A DNA stretch of 64,000 nucleotides from Arthrobacter sp. MYb214 (lineage in GTDB: Bacteria > Actinomycetota > Actinomycetes > Actinomycetales > Micrococcaceae): contig NZ_PCPZ01000001.1 in NCBI RefSeq assembly GCF_002979865.1, positions 992,001-1,056,000 on the forward strand, in the 5' to 3' direction. Under the pieces are notes generated by a model. The model saw nothing but the letters and a program-made list of their open reading frames with translations, was not told the origin of the DNA and did not search any database. Position 1 is the stretch's first letter, and the number at the start of each line of letters is the position of its first letter. This document shows positions 18,013 to 27,026 of this stretch, one piece after another. The position numbers and the translations under genes are program-made.

Positions 18013-19320
18013 TTAGGCCGTGGCGGCCGCAGCGGCCCGGGCAGCTGCTGGGAGGGCCGCGAAGATCTTCTCCATTGCGGCATCATCATGGGCCGCCGAG
18101 ACGAACCATGCTTCGAAGACGCTTGGCGGCAGGTACACCCCGGAGTCCAGCATCGAGTGGAAGAACGGTGCATAGCGGAAGGCTTCCTGCCCCTGCGCGT
18201 CAGCGTAGTTGCGCACTCCCCTTTCGGAGGTGCCGAATGCTACCGAGAACAAGGTACCGGCGCGCTGGATCGAGTGGTCCAGGCCAGCAGCATTGAAGGA
18301 TTCGGTGATGGCACCCTGCAGCGCCTCGGACTGCTTGGCCAGGTGCGCGTAGACGTCCTCGGTCGCGTGGGTCAGCTGGGCGATGCCGGCAGCCATCGCT
18401 ACCGGGTTGCCCGACAGCGTGCCTGCCTGGTAGACCGGACCCAATGGTGCCAGGTAGTCCATGACCTCAGCGCGTCCGCCCAGGGCCGCGGTGGGCAAAC
18501 CGCCGCCGATGACCTTGCCGAAGGTGTAGAGGTCTGCGTTCCAGCCCTCTTCCTTGCCGGTCAGGCCCCAGTAGCCCGATGAGGAAGCGCGGAAGCCGGT
18601 GAGGACCTCGTCGAGGATCAGCAGCGCGCCGTGCTTGGCGGTAGTTTCCTTCAGGAACTTGTTGAATCCGTCCTCTGGAACTACGACACCCATGTTGCAC
18701 GGAGCAGATTCGGTAATCACCGCAGCGATATTCGCACCGTGCTCGGCGAAGGCCGCCTCGATGGCGGCGCGGTCGTTATAGGGCAGCACCAAGGTCTCTG
18801 CTGCCGTGGCAGCGGTCACGCCGGCGGAACCTGGCAAGGCCAGGGTGGCAACACCCGAGCCGGCGTCGGCCAGCAGGCCATCGAGGTGGCCGTGGTAGCA
18901 GCCGGAGAACTTGATGACAAGGTCACGGCCGGTGTAGCCGCGGGCCAGGCGGACGGCGGTCATGGTGGCTTCGGTGCCGGTGGAGACCATGCGCACGCGT
19001 TCCACCCCGCCCATGCGGGACTTGATCAGCGCGCCGAGCTTGGCCTCATCCGGAGTGGATGCGCCGAAGGACAAACCGCGGTCCACGGCCGCGTGCACGG
19101 CAGCCTGGATCTCCGGGTGGGCGTGGCCCAGCAGTGCCGGACCCCATGAGCACACCAGGTCGACATACTCCTTGCCGTCGGCGTCGGTCAGGTATGCGCC
19201 CTTGGCACCGACCATGAATGGAGGAACACCGCCGACCGAACCGAAGGCGCGCACCGGGGAGTTCACGCCACCTGGCATGACTTCGCGGGCTTCGGCGAAA
19301 AGCTTTTCAGAGTTCGACAT
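18013..19320 (-). CDS. hemL: Glutamate-1-semialdehyde 2,1-aminomutase HemL
   Basis: 435 aa from ATG 19320 ([18 protein letters not shown]). A PLP-dependent class-III aminotransferase-fold enzyme that converts glutamate-1-semialdehyde to 5-aminolevulinate, the second C5-pathway step. Seen: the [11 protein letters not shown]-terminal motif, [17 protein letters not shown], the [12 protein letters not shown] cofactor-binding Asp, and the Schiff-base Lys in [12 protein letters not shown]. It ends Ala-rich. It is the last gene of the leftward haem operon, 4 nt after hemB, and is followed by a terminator. The open frame upstream of 19320 overlaps hemB and is not part of the protein. Confidence 0.96.
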   Translation of the reverse strand: MSNSEKLFAEAREVMPGGVNSPVRAFGSVGGVPPFMVGAKGAYLTDADGKEYVDLVCSWGPALLGHAHPEIQAAVHAAVDRGLSFGASTPDEAKLGALIKSRMGGVERVRMVSTGTEATMTAVRLARGYTGRDLVIKFSGCYHGHLDGLLADAGSGVATLALPGSAGVTAATAAETLVLPYNDRAAIEAAFAEHGANIAAVITESAPCNMGVVVPEDGFNKFLKETTAKHGALLILDEVLTGFRASSSGYWGLTGKEEGWNADLYTFGKVIGGGLPTAALGGRAEVMDYLAPLGPVYQAGTLSGNPVAMAAGIAQLTHATEDVYAHLAKQSEALQGAITESFNAAGLDHSIQRAGTLFSVAFGTSERGVRNYADAQGQEAFRYAPFFHSMLDSGVYLPPSVFEAWFVSAAHDDAAMEKIFAALPAAARAAAAATA

Positions 19321-19324
19321 GTTA

Positions 19325-20308
19325 TTACTTGCCTTCCTTGAGCCAGCCGGCAACTTCGGCTGCATAGTAGGTGAGGATCTGCTGGGCACCGGAGCGCTTG
19401 ATCGACAGCAGCGATTCAAGCACGGACGCCTTGCGGTCAATCCAGCCGTTGGCGGCGGCGGCCTCGATCATCGAGTACTCGCCGGAAATCTGGTAGGCGG
19501 AGACTGGAACTGGGGAAATATCGGCAATATCGCGCACGATATCCAGGTAGCTCATGGCCGGCTTGACCATGATCATGTCCGCGCCTTCGGCAATATCCAG
19601 TTCAGCTTCCAGCACCGCTTCGCTGCGGTTGGCCGAATCCATCTGGTAGGTGCGGCGGTCCCCCACCAGCTGGGAGTCCACTGCCTCGCGGAACGGGCCG
19701 TAGAAGGCGCTGGCGTACTTGGCGCTGTAGGCGAGGATGGAGACATCCTGGCGCCCGGCAGCATCCAGTGCCTGGCGGATGACGCCGATCTGGCCGTCCA
19801 TCATGCCCGACGGGCCCAGCATGTGGGCGCCGGCCTCGGCCTGGGCCACTGCCATCTGGCCGTAGATTTCCAAGGTGGCATCGTTATCCACGTTGCCCTG
19901 GGCATCGAGCACGCCGCAATGGCCGTGCGAGGTGAATTCATCCAGGCAGACATCGGACATGACTACCAGTTCATCGCCTACCTCGGCGCGCACCGCGGCA
20001 ATGCCGCGGTTCAAGATGCCCTGCGGGTCCAGACCGGCCGAGCCGTTCTCGTCGCGTACTTCCGGGATGCCAAAGAGCATGATGCCACCCAGCCCCAGCT
20101 CGGCCGCGTACGCCGCGGCAGCCTTCAGCGAGTCCATGGTGTGCTGGTAGACCCCCGGCATGGAGGTGATCTCGTTGGGTTCGACCAGTCCCTCGCGCAC
20201 GAAGGCAGGCAAGATCAGTTGGCGTGCCGAAAGCTCATTTTCTGCCACCAGGCGGCGGATGGCAGGATTCTGCCGCAACCGGCGCGGGCGATGCTGAGGG
20301 AAACCCAT
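19325..20308 (-). CDS. hemB: Delta-aminolevulinic acid dehydratase (porphobilinogen synthase) HemB
   Basis: 327 aa from ATG 20308 ([15 protein letters not shown]), preceded by AGAGGAG; an in-frame ATG at 20332 would add eight residues. It condenses two 5-aminolevulinates to porphobilinogen. Both Schiff-base lysines are visible, in [16 protein letters not shown] and [15 protein letters not shown]. The metal region reads [16 protein letters not shown]: first and third cysteines of the zinc-type site are kept but the second is Asp, a mixed pattern. It lies between hemD (62-nt gap) and hemL (4-nt gap) in the leftward haem operon. Confidence 0.96.
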   Translation of the reverse strand: MGFPQHRPRRLRQNPAIRRLVAENELSARQLILPAFVREGLVEPNEITSMPGVYQHTMDSLKAAAAYAAELGLGGIMLFGIPEVRDENGSAGLDPQGILNRGIAAVRAEVGDELVVMSDVCLDEFTSHGHCGVLDAQGNVDNDATLEIYGQMAVAQAEAGAHMLGPSGMMDGQIGVIRQALDAAGRQDVSILAYSAKYASAFYGPFREAVDSQLVGDRRTYQMDSANRSEAVLEAELDIAEGADMIMVKPAMSYLDIVRDIADISPVPVSAYQISGEYSMIEAAAANGWIDRKASVLESLLSIKRSGAQQILTYYAAEVAGWLKEGK

Positions 20309-20370
20309 GGCTCCTCTTTCTCCAGTTCTCATAACTTCTTATTCCGTTGTGCACACTTCCGGTCCCGGAG

Positions 20371-21162
20371 TTACCGGTGCCGGAGCAAATCTTGGGCCGC
20401 ACGGGCCAGGCCCTGCGGGGTGGGAGCGGAGGCCACGGCATGCACCGGCAGCCCGGCACGCTCCATAGCCCGGGCCGTTGGATGGCCAATCGCGATGGTC
20501 TGCAGCTTCCCGGGCAGCTGCGTCCCTGCCAGCTGCACGAAGCGGCGGACCACGCTGGGCGCCGAGAAGACCACCAAATCCTGTTCTTCCAGTCTGTCAC
20601 CGATCCGGTTCGCCGGTAGGACGTTGAGTCCGGCTGCCGCTTCCGGCTCAGAGACCGGGGTGCCGGGCGCCGGGGCATCCACGGTTTCATAGGCAATGAA
20701 TTCGTTGACCTGCACCGGGTATTTGCCCAGCCCATCAGCCAGCGTGGAGCTGGCCAGATCGCCGTGCGGATAGCAGATCCTGGCACCCGGCTCAGGGATC
20801 CATGCCGCAAGCATGCCGGCAGCCGATTGCTCTTCAGCTTCGAAGTCCACGCTGCGGCCCAAGTGCCGCTTGATGGCCTCGGTGGTCTTCTCTCCAACCG
20901 AGGCCAGACGCAGCTGCTCCGGCAGGAGCGCTCCAGCCAGCACCTGCTGCACCACCTTGACGGTATTCACCGAGGTGAAGACCAGCCAGGAGTAGTCTCC
21001 GGCGACCAGATCGCTGGCCATGCGCTGCAATGCGCTGCGGTCGGCGGGCCAAACAGTTTCGATCAGCTGGGCGCACCACGAGGTGATGCCCAGCCGATCG
21101 AATTCCTGCACGGTGGCCGCGGCACGTGCCGGGTTGCGCAGGATCAGTACTTGATAAGCCAT
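20371..21162 (-). CDS. hemD: Uroporphyrinogen-III synthase HemD
   Basis: 263 aa. It closes and inverts ring D of hydroxymethylbilane to give uroporphyrinogen III. The family is poorly conserved, but the two-domain pattern is present: VLILRNPARAAATVQEFDRLG at the N-terminus (first residues), DYSWLVFTSVNTVKVV near residue 60, and LVVFSAPSVVRRFVQL with TIAIGHPTARAMERAGLP near the C-terminus. The position between hemC (9-nt gap) and hemB supports the call. The product is cytoplasmic. Confidence 0.9.
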   Translation of the reverse strand: MAYQVLILRNPARAAATVQEFDRLGITSWCAQLIETVWPADRSALQRMASDLVAGDYSWLVFTSVNTVKVVQQVLAGALLPEQLRLASVGEKTTEAIKRHLGRSVDFEAEEQSAAGMLAAWIPEPGARICYPHGDLASSTLADGLGKYPVQVNEFIAYETVDAPAPGTPVSEPEAAAGLNVLPANRIGDRLEEQDLVVFSAPSVVRRFVQLAGTQLPGKLQTIAIGHPTARAMERAGLPVHAVASAPTPQGLARAAQDLLRHR

Positions 21163-21171
21163 GGTCCGGAA

Positions 21172-22146
21172 CTAGGCCAGCCCGGCAACTACGGCAGCGC
21201 CATCAGCGATCATCGACTGCGCCAGCGAACGGCCCAGCTGCTGTGCTGCATCCGCCGTGCTGCAGGAGATCCGCGCACTGCGGCGCATGGTCTGCGAGCC
21301 ATCGGGGTTGCAGGCGACCGCATCGAGGACCAGCTCATCGCCCTCGATATGGGCCAAGGCGCCAATCGGGGCAGCACAGCCGGCTTCCAATTCGGAGAGC
21401 AGCGCACGTTCGGCCTCCACCTGCATGCGGGTAGCGGCATCATCGAACTGCGCCAGAGCCGCATCCAATGCGCCGTGGCCGGTGCCCGCGGTACGGGTTT
21501 CCAGCGCCAAGGCGCCCTGGCCCGGGGCGGGCAGCATGATGGAGGGATCCAGGTACTCGGTGATGTGCTTGTCCAAGCCCAGGCGGCGCATCCCGGCAGC
21601 TGCCAGGATCACCGCGTCCAGGTCACCCTGGGTGCCGCGGCCCACGCTGCCATCATCCAGCGTCTTCCCGACACCCTTGACCCGGCCCAAGCGGGTGGGG
21701 ACGTTGCCGCGGATATCGACAATCTCGAAGTCGCTGCGGTAGGCCAGCAGCTGGGCTGCACGGCGCGGCGAACCGGTACCGATCTTCGCACCCTGGGGCA
21801 GCTGGTCCAAGCCCAGCGAGTCGCGCGAGCACAGGGCATCGCGGACATCCTCGCGCGGCGGGATCGAGGCCAGGACCAGGCCCTCGGGCTGCGCAGTGGG
21901 CAGGTCCTTGAGCGAGTGCACGGCCAGGTCGCAGCCGGAATCGAGCAGGTGCTGGCGCAGCGCGGCGGCGAAGACGCCGGTGCCTCCGAGGGTGGCCAGC
22001 GAGCCGGTCACCACATCGCCTTCGGTCTTGACCAGCACGGTCTGCGCGGCCAACCCGGAAATCCCGGCCAGCTTCTGCGCGGCCCATCCGGTCTGGGTGG
22101 TCGCCAGCGCGCTGCCGCGCGTTCCTACGCGAAATGCTTCGGTCAT
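21172..22146 (-). CDS. hemC: Porphobilinogen deaminase (hydroxymethylbilane synthase) HemC
   Basis: 324 aa. It polymerises four porphobilinogens to hydroxymethylbilane. Motifs: FRVGTRGSALATTQTGW at the N-terminus, HSLKDLPT (catalytic Asp in the SLKD loop), the Arg-rich GTGSPRRAAQLL and NVPTRLGRV, and the cofactor-attachment Cys in LEAGCAAPIGALA near residue 240. Length is slightly above the usual 310 aa. The start overlaps the ferrochelatase stop by 4 nt (ATGA), so it is translationally coupled to cpfC. Confidence 0.96.
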   Translation of the reverse strand: MTEAFRVGTRGSALATTQTGWAAQKLAGISGLAAQTVLVKTEGDVVTGSLATLGGTGVFAAALRQHLLDSGCDLAVHSLKDLPTAQPEGLVLASIPPREDVRDALCSRDSLGLDQLPQGAKIGTGSPRRAAQLLAYRSDFEIVDIRGNVPTRLGRVKGVGKTLDDGSVGRGTQGDLDAVILAAAGMRRLGLDKHITEYLDPSIMLPAPGQGALALETRTAGTGHGALDAALAQFDDAATRMQVEAERALLSELEAGCAAPIGALAHIEGDELVLDAVACNPDGSQTMRRSARISCSTADAAQQLGRSLAQSMIADGAAVVAGLA

Positions 22147-23348
22147 GGCTGGGGTACACCAACTTCTGAATCGACTGCGCCGATGGTCGGGCGCAAGGTT
22201 CCGTCCAGGGCGCGCTTCTCGCAGCAGCCCGGACGGCAGACATCAAACCATGGGCCGCATTCGAGAACCGAGGTGCGGCCGGCGCGCAGGGCCTTGCCAT
22301 CGGGGCCGGCCAGGCGTTCTTCGACCAAGTCCACCAGTCCGGAGATGAACGCCTGGTGGGTGCCCGGGGTGGCGACGCGGTCAAAGGCCAGGCCCAGTTG
22401 GGCGCAGCTGTCCTTGGCTTCGGTATCCAGATCCCACATGACTTCCATGTGGTCCGAGATGAAGCCGATGGGCACGACCACGACGCCGGCGACACCGGCT
22501 GCGGCATCCTCTTCCAGCGCGTCGTTGATATCCGGTTCCAGCCATGGCACATGCGGTGCCCCGGAGCGGGACTGGTAGACCAGGCTGTGGTCCAGGCCCT
22601 TGGCCTCCTCCACCTGGGACAGGATGTAGTTGGCCACCGCCTGGTGCTGGCTGGTGTAGAGATTCCCGTAGCCTGCGGCCCGGATACCTTCGGGTCCTGC
22701 GGCCTCGGCGTCGGCCATCGGAATGGAGTGTGTGACGAAGACGATCTTGATCGCCCCGTCTTCCTTGCCCGCTTCGGCCAGCTGCGCACGCACATTGGCC
22801 AGCGAGGAACGCAAGGACTGCGCAAAGGGCGTCACGAAGGCAGGAGTGTCGAAGAACTGGCGCAGCTTGTCCACTTCCACCACACCGTCCAGCCCGGTGT
22901 TGACTAGGCCCATGCCCGCATCCTCGCGGTACTGGCGGCAGGCCGAGTAGCCGGAGTAGGCGCCGGTGCCCATAAGCAGCACCTTGCGGTGGCCGTCGGC
23001 AGCCAGCTGCTTGAGGGTGTCGTCGATAAACGGGTGCCAGTTGCGGTTGCCCCAGTAGATGGGCAGGTCGATGCCGCGGGTAGCCAGCTCTGCCTCCAGC
23101 GCGGCCTTCAGTGCACGGTTCTGCGCGTTGATTGGCGAGACGCCGCCGTTCTTGCGGTAGTGCACCGCAACTTCTTCCAGGCGCTCGTCAGGGATGCCGC
23201 GGCCCTCGGTGACCTTGCGCAGGAACGGGATGACATCATCCTGCCCTTCCGGTCCGCCGAAGGATGCCAGCAAGATGGCATCGTAGGACTTGGGAATCAT
23301 CTGGCCGTTGCGGTCATATCCCTCGCGGGGGTCAAAGGCCTGGCTCAC
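22143..23348 (-). CDS. cpfC: Coproporphyrin III ferrochelatase CpfC (HemH)
   Basis: 401 aa. It inserts Fe2+ into coproporphyrin III in the actinobacterial haem route. Seen: LLASFGGPEGQDDVIPFL (residues about 26-43), NGGVSPINAQN near 70, YWGNRNWHPF near 98 and FVTHSIP near 215. Cysteines at 364, 371, 375 and 376 (CGPWFDVCRPGCCEK), with Cys 137 in YSACRQY, resemble the [2Fe-2S] ligand set reported for mycobacterial-type ferrochelatases; cluster presence is inference. The start overlaps the hemQ stop by 4 nt. The C-terminal tail after the Cys cluster is about 25 residues. Confidence 0.95.
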   Translation of the reverse strand: MSQAFDPREGYDRNGQMIPKSYDAILLASFGGPEGQDDVIPFLRKVTEGRGIPDERLEEVAVHYRKNGGVSPINAQNRALKAALEAELATRGIDLPIYWGNRNWHPFIDDTLKQLAADGHRKVLLMGTGAYSGYSACRQYREDAGMGLVNTGLDGVVEVDKLRQFFDTPAFVTPFAQSLRSSLANVRAQLAEAGKEDGAIKIVFVTHSIPMADAEAAGPEGIRAAGYGNLYTSQHQAVANYILSQVEEAKGLDHSLVYQSRSGAPHVPWLEPDINDALEEDAAAGVAGVVVVPIGFISDHMEVMWDLDTEAKDSCAQLGLAFDRVATPGTHQAFISGLVDLVEERLAGPDGKALRAGRTSVLECGPWFDVCRPGCCEKRALDGTLRPTIGAVDSEVGVPQP

Positions 23349-24064
23349 TTCAGTACCTCTAGCGCTTCAGCTGCCGAGATGCGGCGGCCGGTGTAGAACG
23401 GAGTCTCCTCACGCACATGGTGGCGGGCTTCGGTGTAGCGCAGGTGGCGCATCATGTCGACGAGATCGATCATGTCGTCGGCTTCGAGGCAGATCTGCCA
23501 TTCGTAGTCGCCGAAGGAGAAGGCCGCTACGGTGTTGGCCAGCACGTTCGGGAATTCGCGGCCCAGGATGCCGTGGTCGCGCAGCATCTTGCCGCGGGCC
23601 GCCGGATCCAGGGTGTACCACTCGGTGGAGCGGACGAATGGGTAAACGGTCATCCATTCCTTCGGATCCAGGCCGCGCGCGAACGCTGGCGAGTGGTCCT
23701 TGGCGAATTCCGCTTCACGGTGCACGGCCATGGTGGAGTAAACGATTTCGGTGCCGGCCAGCAGGGCCGAACGGCGGATCTTGCGCATCGATGCCTGCAG
23801 CAGCTGGGCCGATGGCCCGTGCACCCAGAACATCACGTCAGCGTCCTCGCGCATGGCCGAAACGTCGTAGATGCCGCGCACGGTGGCGCCTTCGGCGGCC
23901 AGCTCGGCGACCAGCGCATCGAATTCAGCGGCAGCAGCCTCGGAACGCTCGACAATTTCCGAACGCTTGAAAATGGTCCAGAGAGTGTAGAAGAACGTCG
24001 GGTTTTCTCCTGCATTTTCGCGTTCACGAATTACTGGGGAATTATGCTCCGGTGCGTTGCTCAC
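23345..24064 (-). CDS. hemQ: Coproheme decarboxylase HemQ (ChdC)
   Basis: 239 aa from GTG 24064 (VSNAPEHNSPV), with AAGGAG 9 nt upstream. A member of the chlorite-dismutase fold that converts coproheme III to haem b with peroxide, the last step of the coproporphyrin pathway. Conserved stretches are FFYTLWTIFKRSE near residue 25, MFWVHGPSAQLLQ near 90, MTVYPFVRSTEWYTLDP (with the Tyr thought to form the catalytic radical) and HLRYTEARHHVREETPFYTG at the C-terminus. It lies between cgoX and cpfC, so three dedicated pathway genes are contiguous. The longer upstream frame is not used. Confidence 0.95.
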   Translation of the reverse strand: MSNAPEHNSPVIRERENAGENPTFFYTLWTIFKRSEIVERSEAAAAEFDALVAELAAEGATVRGIYDVSAMREDADVMFWVHGPSAQLLQASMRKIRRSALLAGTEIVYSTMAVHREAEFAKDHSPAFARGLDPKEWMTVYPFVRSTEWYTLDPAARGKMLRDHGILGREFPNVLANTVAAFSFGDYEWQICLEADDMIDLVDMMRHLRYTEARHHVREETPFYTGRRISAAEALEVLK

Positions 24065-24123
24065 TTGATATTCTCCTTGATCTGGTTTCGGACAAAAGTC
24101 CAGGATAGTTGGCCCGGGTGCGG

Positions 24124-25716
24124 TTAGCGGGCGCTGATCGCGACGGCACTGCGGGCTTGGGCGATAACTCGCGCCAGTCCGGTGCCGGCAATCCATGCGC
24201 CAACCACATCGAGCCCTTCGAAGCCCGACAGGCTGCGCTGCAGTTGCGCGCGGCGCGCGGTAGCGGCCTGGCCCTGCAGCGGAACCATGTCGCTGAAGCG
24301 TGAAACGGTGCTGCCCAAGACATCATCAAGATGCAATTGAACACCGAGAATCTTTGAAGCATCTTTGATTGCCTGGTCGATGAGAGCTGAATCATCTCCG
24401 GATTCGACAAGTTGCTCATGTTCGCCGATTCGTCCAAAGGACAGGCGCAGTATGTGGGTGCCAGGGCCGGCCTCTGCGGCGAGCCAGGGCCACTTGGCCG
24501 TGGAATGGGTCAGCGCCTTGGCCGTCAGCGGGGCGTTCCTGGAGACCAGCACACCCGATCCGCGCGGGGCATCATCGAGTTCCGGCTTATCGACCACCAG
24601 GATCGCCAAGGCAATGGCATTGGCACCGCTTTCGCCGGCGATCCGCTCTTCTGGTGCCAGCAGGGGGTTCAGCAGGTCCAGTGCCGGCTCGGCCGGCGTC
24701 GCGAGAACTACCCGGTCAGCGAGCAGTTCATGGCCCAAGGTCGTGACTGCATACGGAGTTGGCGACTGCGCATCGTGGCGCAAGGAGGTCACCGGCGAAT
24801 TGCGCACCAGCGCAACGCCAGCCTGCTCCAGCTGGGACACCAGGGCTTCGACCATGCTGTACATGCCGCCGTTGAGGCCAGCCACACGGGAACCAGCCGG
24901 AGCCGAAGCCTGCAGCCGGGTGACGGCGCGGGCCAGCGAACCGGTCTCCTGCATGGCTTGGCGCAGGCCAGGCGCGGCGGCGTCAATGGAAATCTTGGCA
25001 GGGTCGGTGGAATAGACGCCGTTGATGACCGGGGCCACCAGCTGGTCCAGTACCGCCTGTCCCATGCGGGAACGGACCACTTCAGCGATGGTCAGGTTCT
25101 CCGTGGCCCACTTCTTGTTCATTGGCGTGATCAGATCCGCTGCGGCACGCACGGTGGCCGGTCGGCCAATGATGCCGCGCACCTCGTCGGTGCGCACATT
25201 GCCCGGGATGCCCAGCATTGCGGTGGCAGGCATCTGGTGAGCATGAATTTCCTGCTCTTCCCCCTGGATGAGCCAGGCCCGCTCTCCGGAGGTCCTGGCG
25301 ATCTGCCCGCCTAGATCCAGCTCGTCGAGGTAGGAGGAAACAATGCCGCCACGCAGGGCGAAGGATTCCGCGCCAGCATCAATCTCCATGCCGGCAACTT
25401 CGGTGGTGCGCACGCAGCCACCGAAGTTCGCGGTTGCTTCCAGCACGGTCACTTCGTGTCCGGTCTGGCGAAGTTCACGGGCAGCGACCAGGCCGGCGAT
25501 GCCGCCACCGATCACCACCGCATGCGGGGCCAATGGCTTCTGGGCCTGATCGGCCGATTCGCTCTTCGCTAGGCGTGCTTCGCTGGCGCTGCGCACCTTT
25601 TCCAGCAGGCGCAAGGCATGCGCTGCGGCATCGTTGGCAATATCGCGTCGCGGTTTGGACGCCCCGGTGGCTTCAGCTGAATCCCCTGCGCGCAGATTGC
25701 GCTGTTCCTTGCTCAC
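24124..25716 (-). CDS. cgoX: Coproporphyrinogen III oxidase (FAD) CgoX / HemY
   Basis: 530 aa from GTG 25716 (VSKEQRNLRAG); a GTG at 25740 would add eight residues. It oxidises coproporphyrinogen III to coproporphyrin III. The FAD dinucleotide motif is VVIGGGIAGLVAARELR, followed by VTVLEATANFGGCVRT; the C-terminal FAD motif is GLDVVGAWIAGTGLARVI. Unusually, about 60 residues precede the Rossmann motif, including a basic/Ala-rich helix (DAAAHALRLLEKVRSASEAR); most homologues start almost at the motif. It is second in the leftward operon, about 106 nt after hemE and 59 nt before hemQ. Confidence 0.93.
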   Translation of the reverse strand: MSKEQRNLRAGDSAEATGASKPRRDIANDAAAHALRLLEKVRSASEARLAKSESADQAQKPLAPHAVVIGGGIAGLVAARELRQTGHEVTVLEATANFGGCVRTTEVAGMEIDAGAESFALRGGIVSSYLDELDLGGQIARTSGERAWLIQGEEQEIHAHQMPATAMLGIPGNVRTDEVRGIIGRPATVRAAADLITPMNKKWATENLTIAEVVRSRMGQAVLDQLVAPVINGVYSTDPAKISIDAAAPGLRQAMQETGSLARAVTRLQASAPAGSRVAGLNGGMYSMVEALVSQLEQAGVALVRNSPVTSLRHDAQSPTPYAVTTLGHELLADRVVLATPAEPALDLLNPLLAPEERIAGESGANAIALAILVVDKPELDDAPRGSGVLVSRNAPLTAKALTHSTAKWPWLAAEAGPGTHILRLSFGRIGEHEQLVESGDDSALIDQAIKDASKILGVQLHLDDVLGSTVSRFSDMVPLQGQAATARRAQLQRSLSGFEGLDVVGAWIAGTGLARVIAQARSAVAISAR

Positions 25717-25822
25717 GTGCCTAGCACCTTCTACCTTCACAATATGCCGATGCCCTGTTCCCTGCCCATGGCCTCGAGGGCCAGTTGGAACACAGCGTTA
25801 AACCTAGCTTAGACCTGTTGAA

Positions 25823-26878
25823 TTACAGCGAGTGAATGAGCTCCACCACACGGGTCAACACGGTTGGGTCGGTGGTTGGCGGAACGCCATGGCCCAGGTT
25901 CACCACATGTCCGCGGGCCTTCTTGCCTGCTGCAACCACTTCGCGCACGTGCGCCTCGAGGACTTCCCACGGGGCATCGAGCAACGCCGGGTCGATGTTG
26001 CCCTGGACCGAAACGTCCTGGCCCAAGCGTTCAATCGCGGTTTCCAGCGGGATGCGGTAATCCACGCCCACGGTATCCACGCCAGCATCGCGCATGGCGG
26101 TGAGCAGTTCGCCGGTGCCGGTTCCGAAGTGGATCAACGGCACGCCCAGGTCGCGGACGTAGTCCAGGGACTTCACCGAGTACGGGGCGACGTGCTTCTG
26201 GTAGTCCGGAAGCGAGAGCGAACCAGCCCAGGAGTCGAAGAGCTGCGCGGCCGAGGCGCCGGCTTCAACCTGCGCCCGCAGGAACTTGCCCGAGGCGTCG
26301 GCAGCCCAGGTCATCAGTCCGTCCCAGACGTCCGGGTCGGTGTGCATCATGGTGCGCGGGCCCAGGTGGTCGCGGCTTGGCTTGCCCTCGACCATGTAGG
26401 CGGCCACGGTGAATGGCGCACCGGCGAAACCGATCAGCGGGGTCTTGCCCAGCTCGGCCACGGTCAAGCGCACGGCTTCGCGGATGGGTTCCAGCGACTC
26501 GTCCGTCAGCTCCGGAAGGGCAGCTACCTGTTCCCTGGTGCGAATCGGGGTGTCCAGCACCGGGCCAACGCCTGGCACGATGTCCACGCCAATGCCTGCA
26601 AGGCGCAGCGGGATGACGATGTCCGAGAAGAAGATGCCGGCGTCCACCTTGTGGCGGCGCACCGGCTGCAAGGTGATCTCGCTGGCCATGGCAGGGTCAA
26701 GGCAGGAGTCGAGCATGCTCACCCCTTCACGCAGCTTCAGGTATTCAGGCAGCGAACGGCCAGCCTGGCGCATGAACCACACCGGGTGATGCGACGGCTT
26801 CTTGCCGGTCAAAGCTTGGATCAAAGCGGAATCTTGGGTACGTCCATCAATCAACGGATGGTTCTGCGACAGGGTCAT
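25823..26878 (-). CDS. hemE: Uroporphyrinogen decarboxylase HemE
   Basis: 351 aa from ATG 26878 (MTLSQNHPLIDGRTQ). It decarboxylates uroporphyrinogen III to coproporphyrinogen III. The family signatures are VWFMRQAGRSLPEY near residue 30, the catalytic Asp in FFSDIVIPLRLAG, and GFAGAPFTVAAYMVEG in the middle. The C-terminus carries GHGVPPTTDPTVL. It is the first gene of the leftward haem operon and is divergent from hemA across a 148-nt intergenic region, so both promoters must lie there. The open frame upstream of the ATG extends into that promoter region and is not coding. Confidence 0.96.
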   Translation of the reverse strand: MTLSQNHPLIDGRTQDSALIQALTGKKPSHHPVWFMRQAGRSLPEYLKLREGVSMLDSCLDPAMASEITLQPVRRHKVDAGIFFSDIVIPLRLAGIGVDIVPGVGPVLDTPIRTREQVAALPELTDESLEPIREAVRLTVAELGKTPLIGFAGAPFTVAAYMVEGKPSRDHLGPRTMMHTDPDVWDGLMTWAADASGKFLRAQVEAGASAAQLFDSWAGSLSLPDYQKHVAPYSVKSLDYVRDLGVPLIHFGTGTGELLTAMRDAGVDTVGVDYRIPLETAIERLGQDVSVQGNIDPALLDAPWEVLEAHVREVVAAGKKARGHVVNLGHGVPPTTDPTVLTRVVELIHSL

Positions 26879-26988
26879 GCCCCAATTCTGCCAACTCTTC
26901 AGATTAAAAGCCCATTTACTGCGTTCGCCCGCAGGGGAAGGTGAGCAAACTAACCCCTTGGAACCATGCGGATTTAGGCACACCTGCG

Positions 26989-27017
26989 TTGTCTGCCGGT
27001 ATTTTCCGGCCTATTCT
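26989..27017 (+). promoter_or_regulatory. Predicted promoter of hemA, leaderless start
   Basis: TTGTCT (26989-26994), a 17-bp spacer, then TATTCT (27012-27017). The hemA GTG begins 10 nt after the -10 box, where transcription is expected to start, and no Shine-Dalgarno lies before it. This suggests a leaderless transcript, a common arrangement in Actinobacteria. Confidence 0.55.
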
Positions 27018-27026
27018 GGGGTCACT

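Noticed and set aside
18962-20692. 576-codon plus-strand open frame
   Set aside because: Antisense to hemL, hemB and hemD, spanning three real genes.
20764-22578. 604-codon plus-strand open frame
   Set aside because: Antisense to hemD, hemC and the ferrochelatase gene; no family motif.
26960-26990. DtxR/IdeR-like iron box between hemE and hemA (TTAGGCACACCT)
   Set aside because: It shares only the first half-site with the TTAGGTTAGCCTAACCTAA consensus; the second half does not match.
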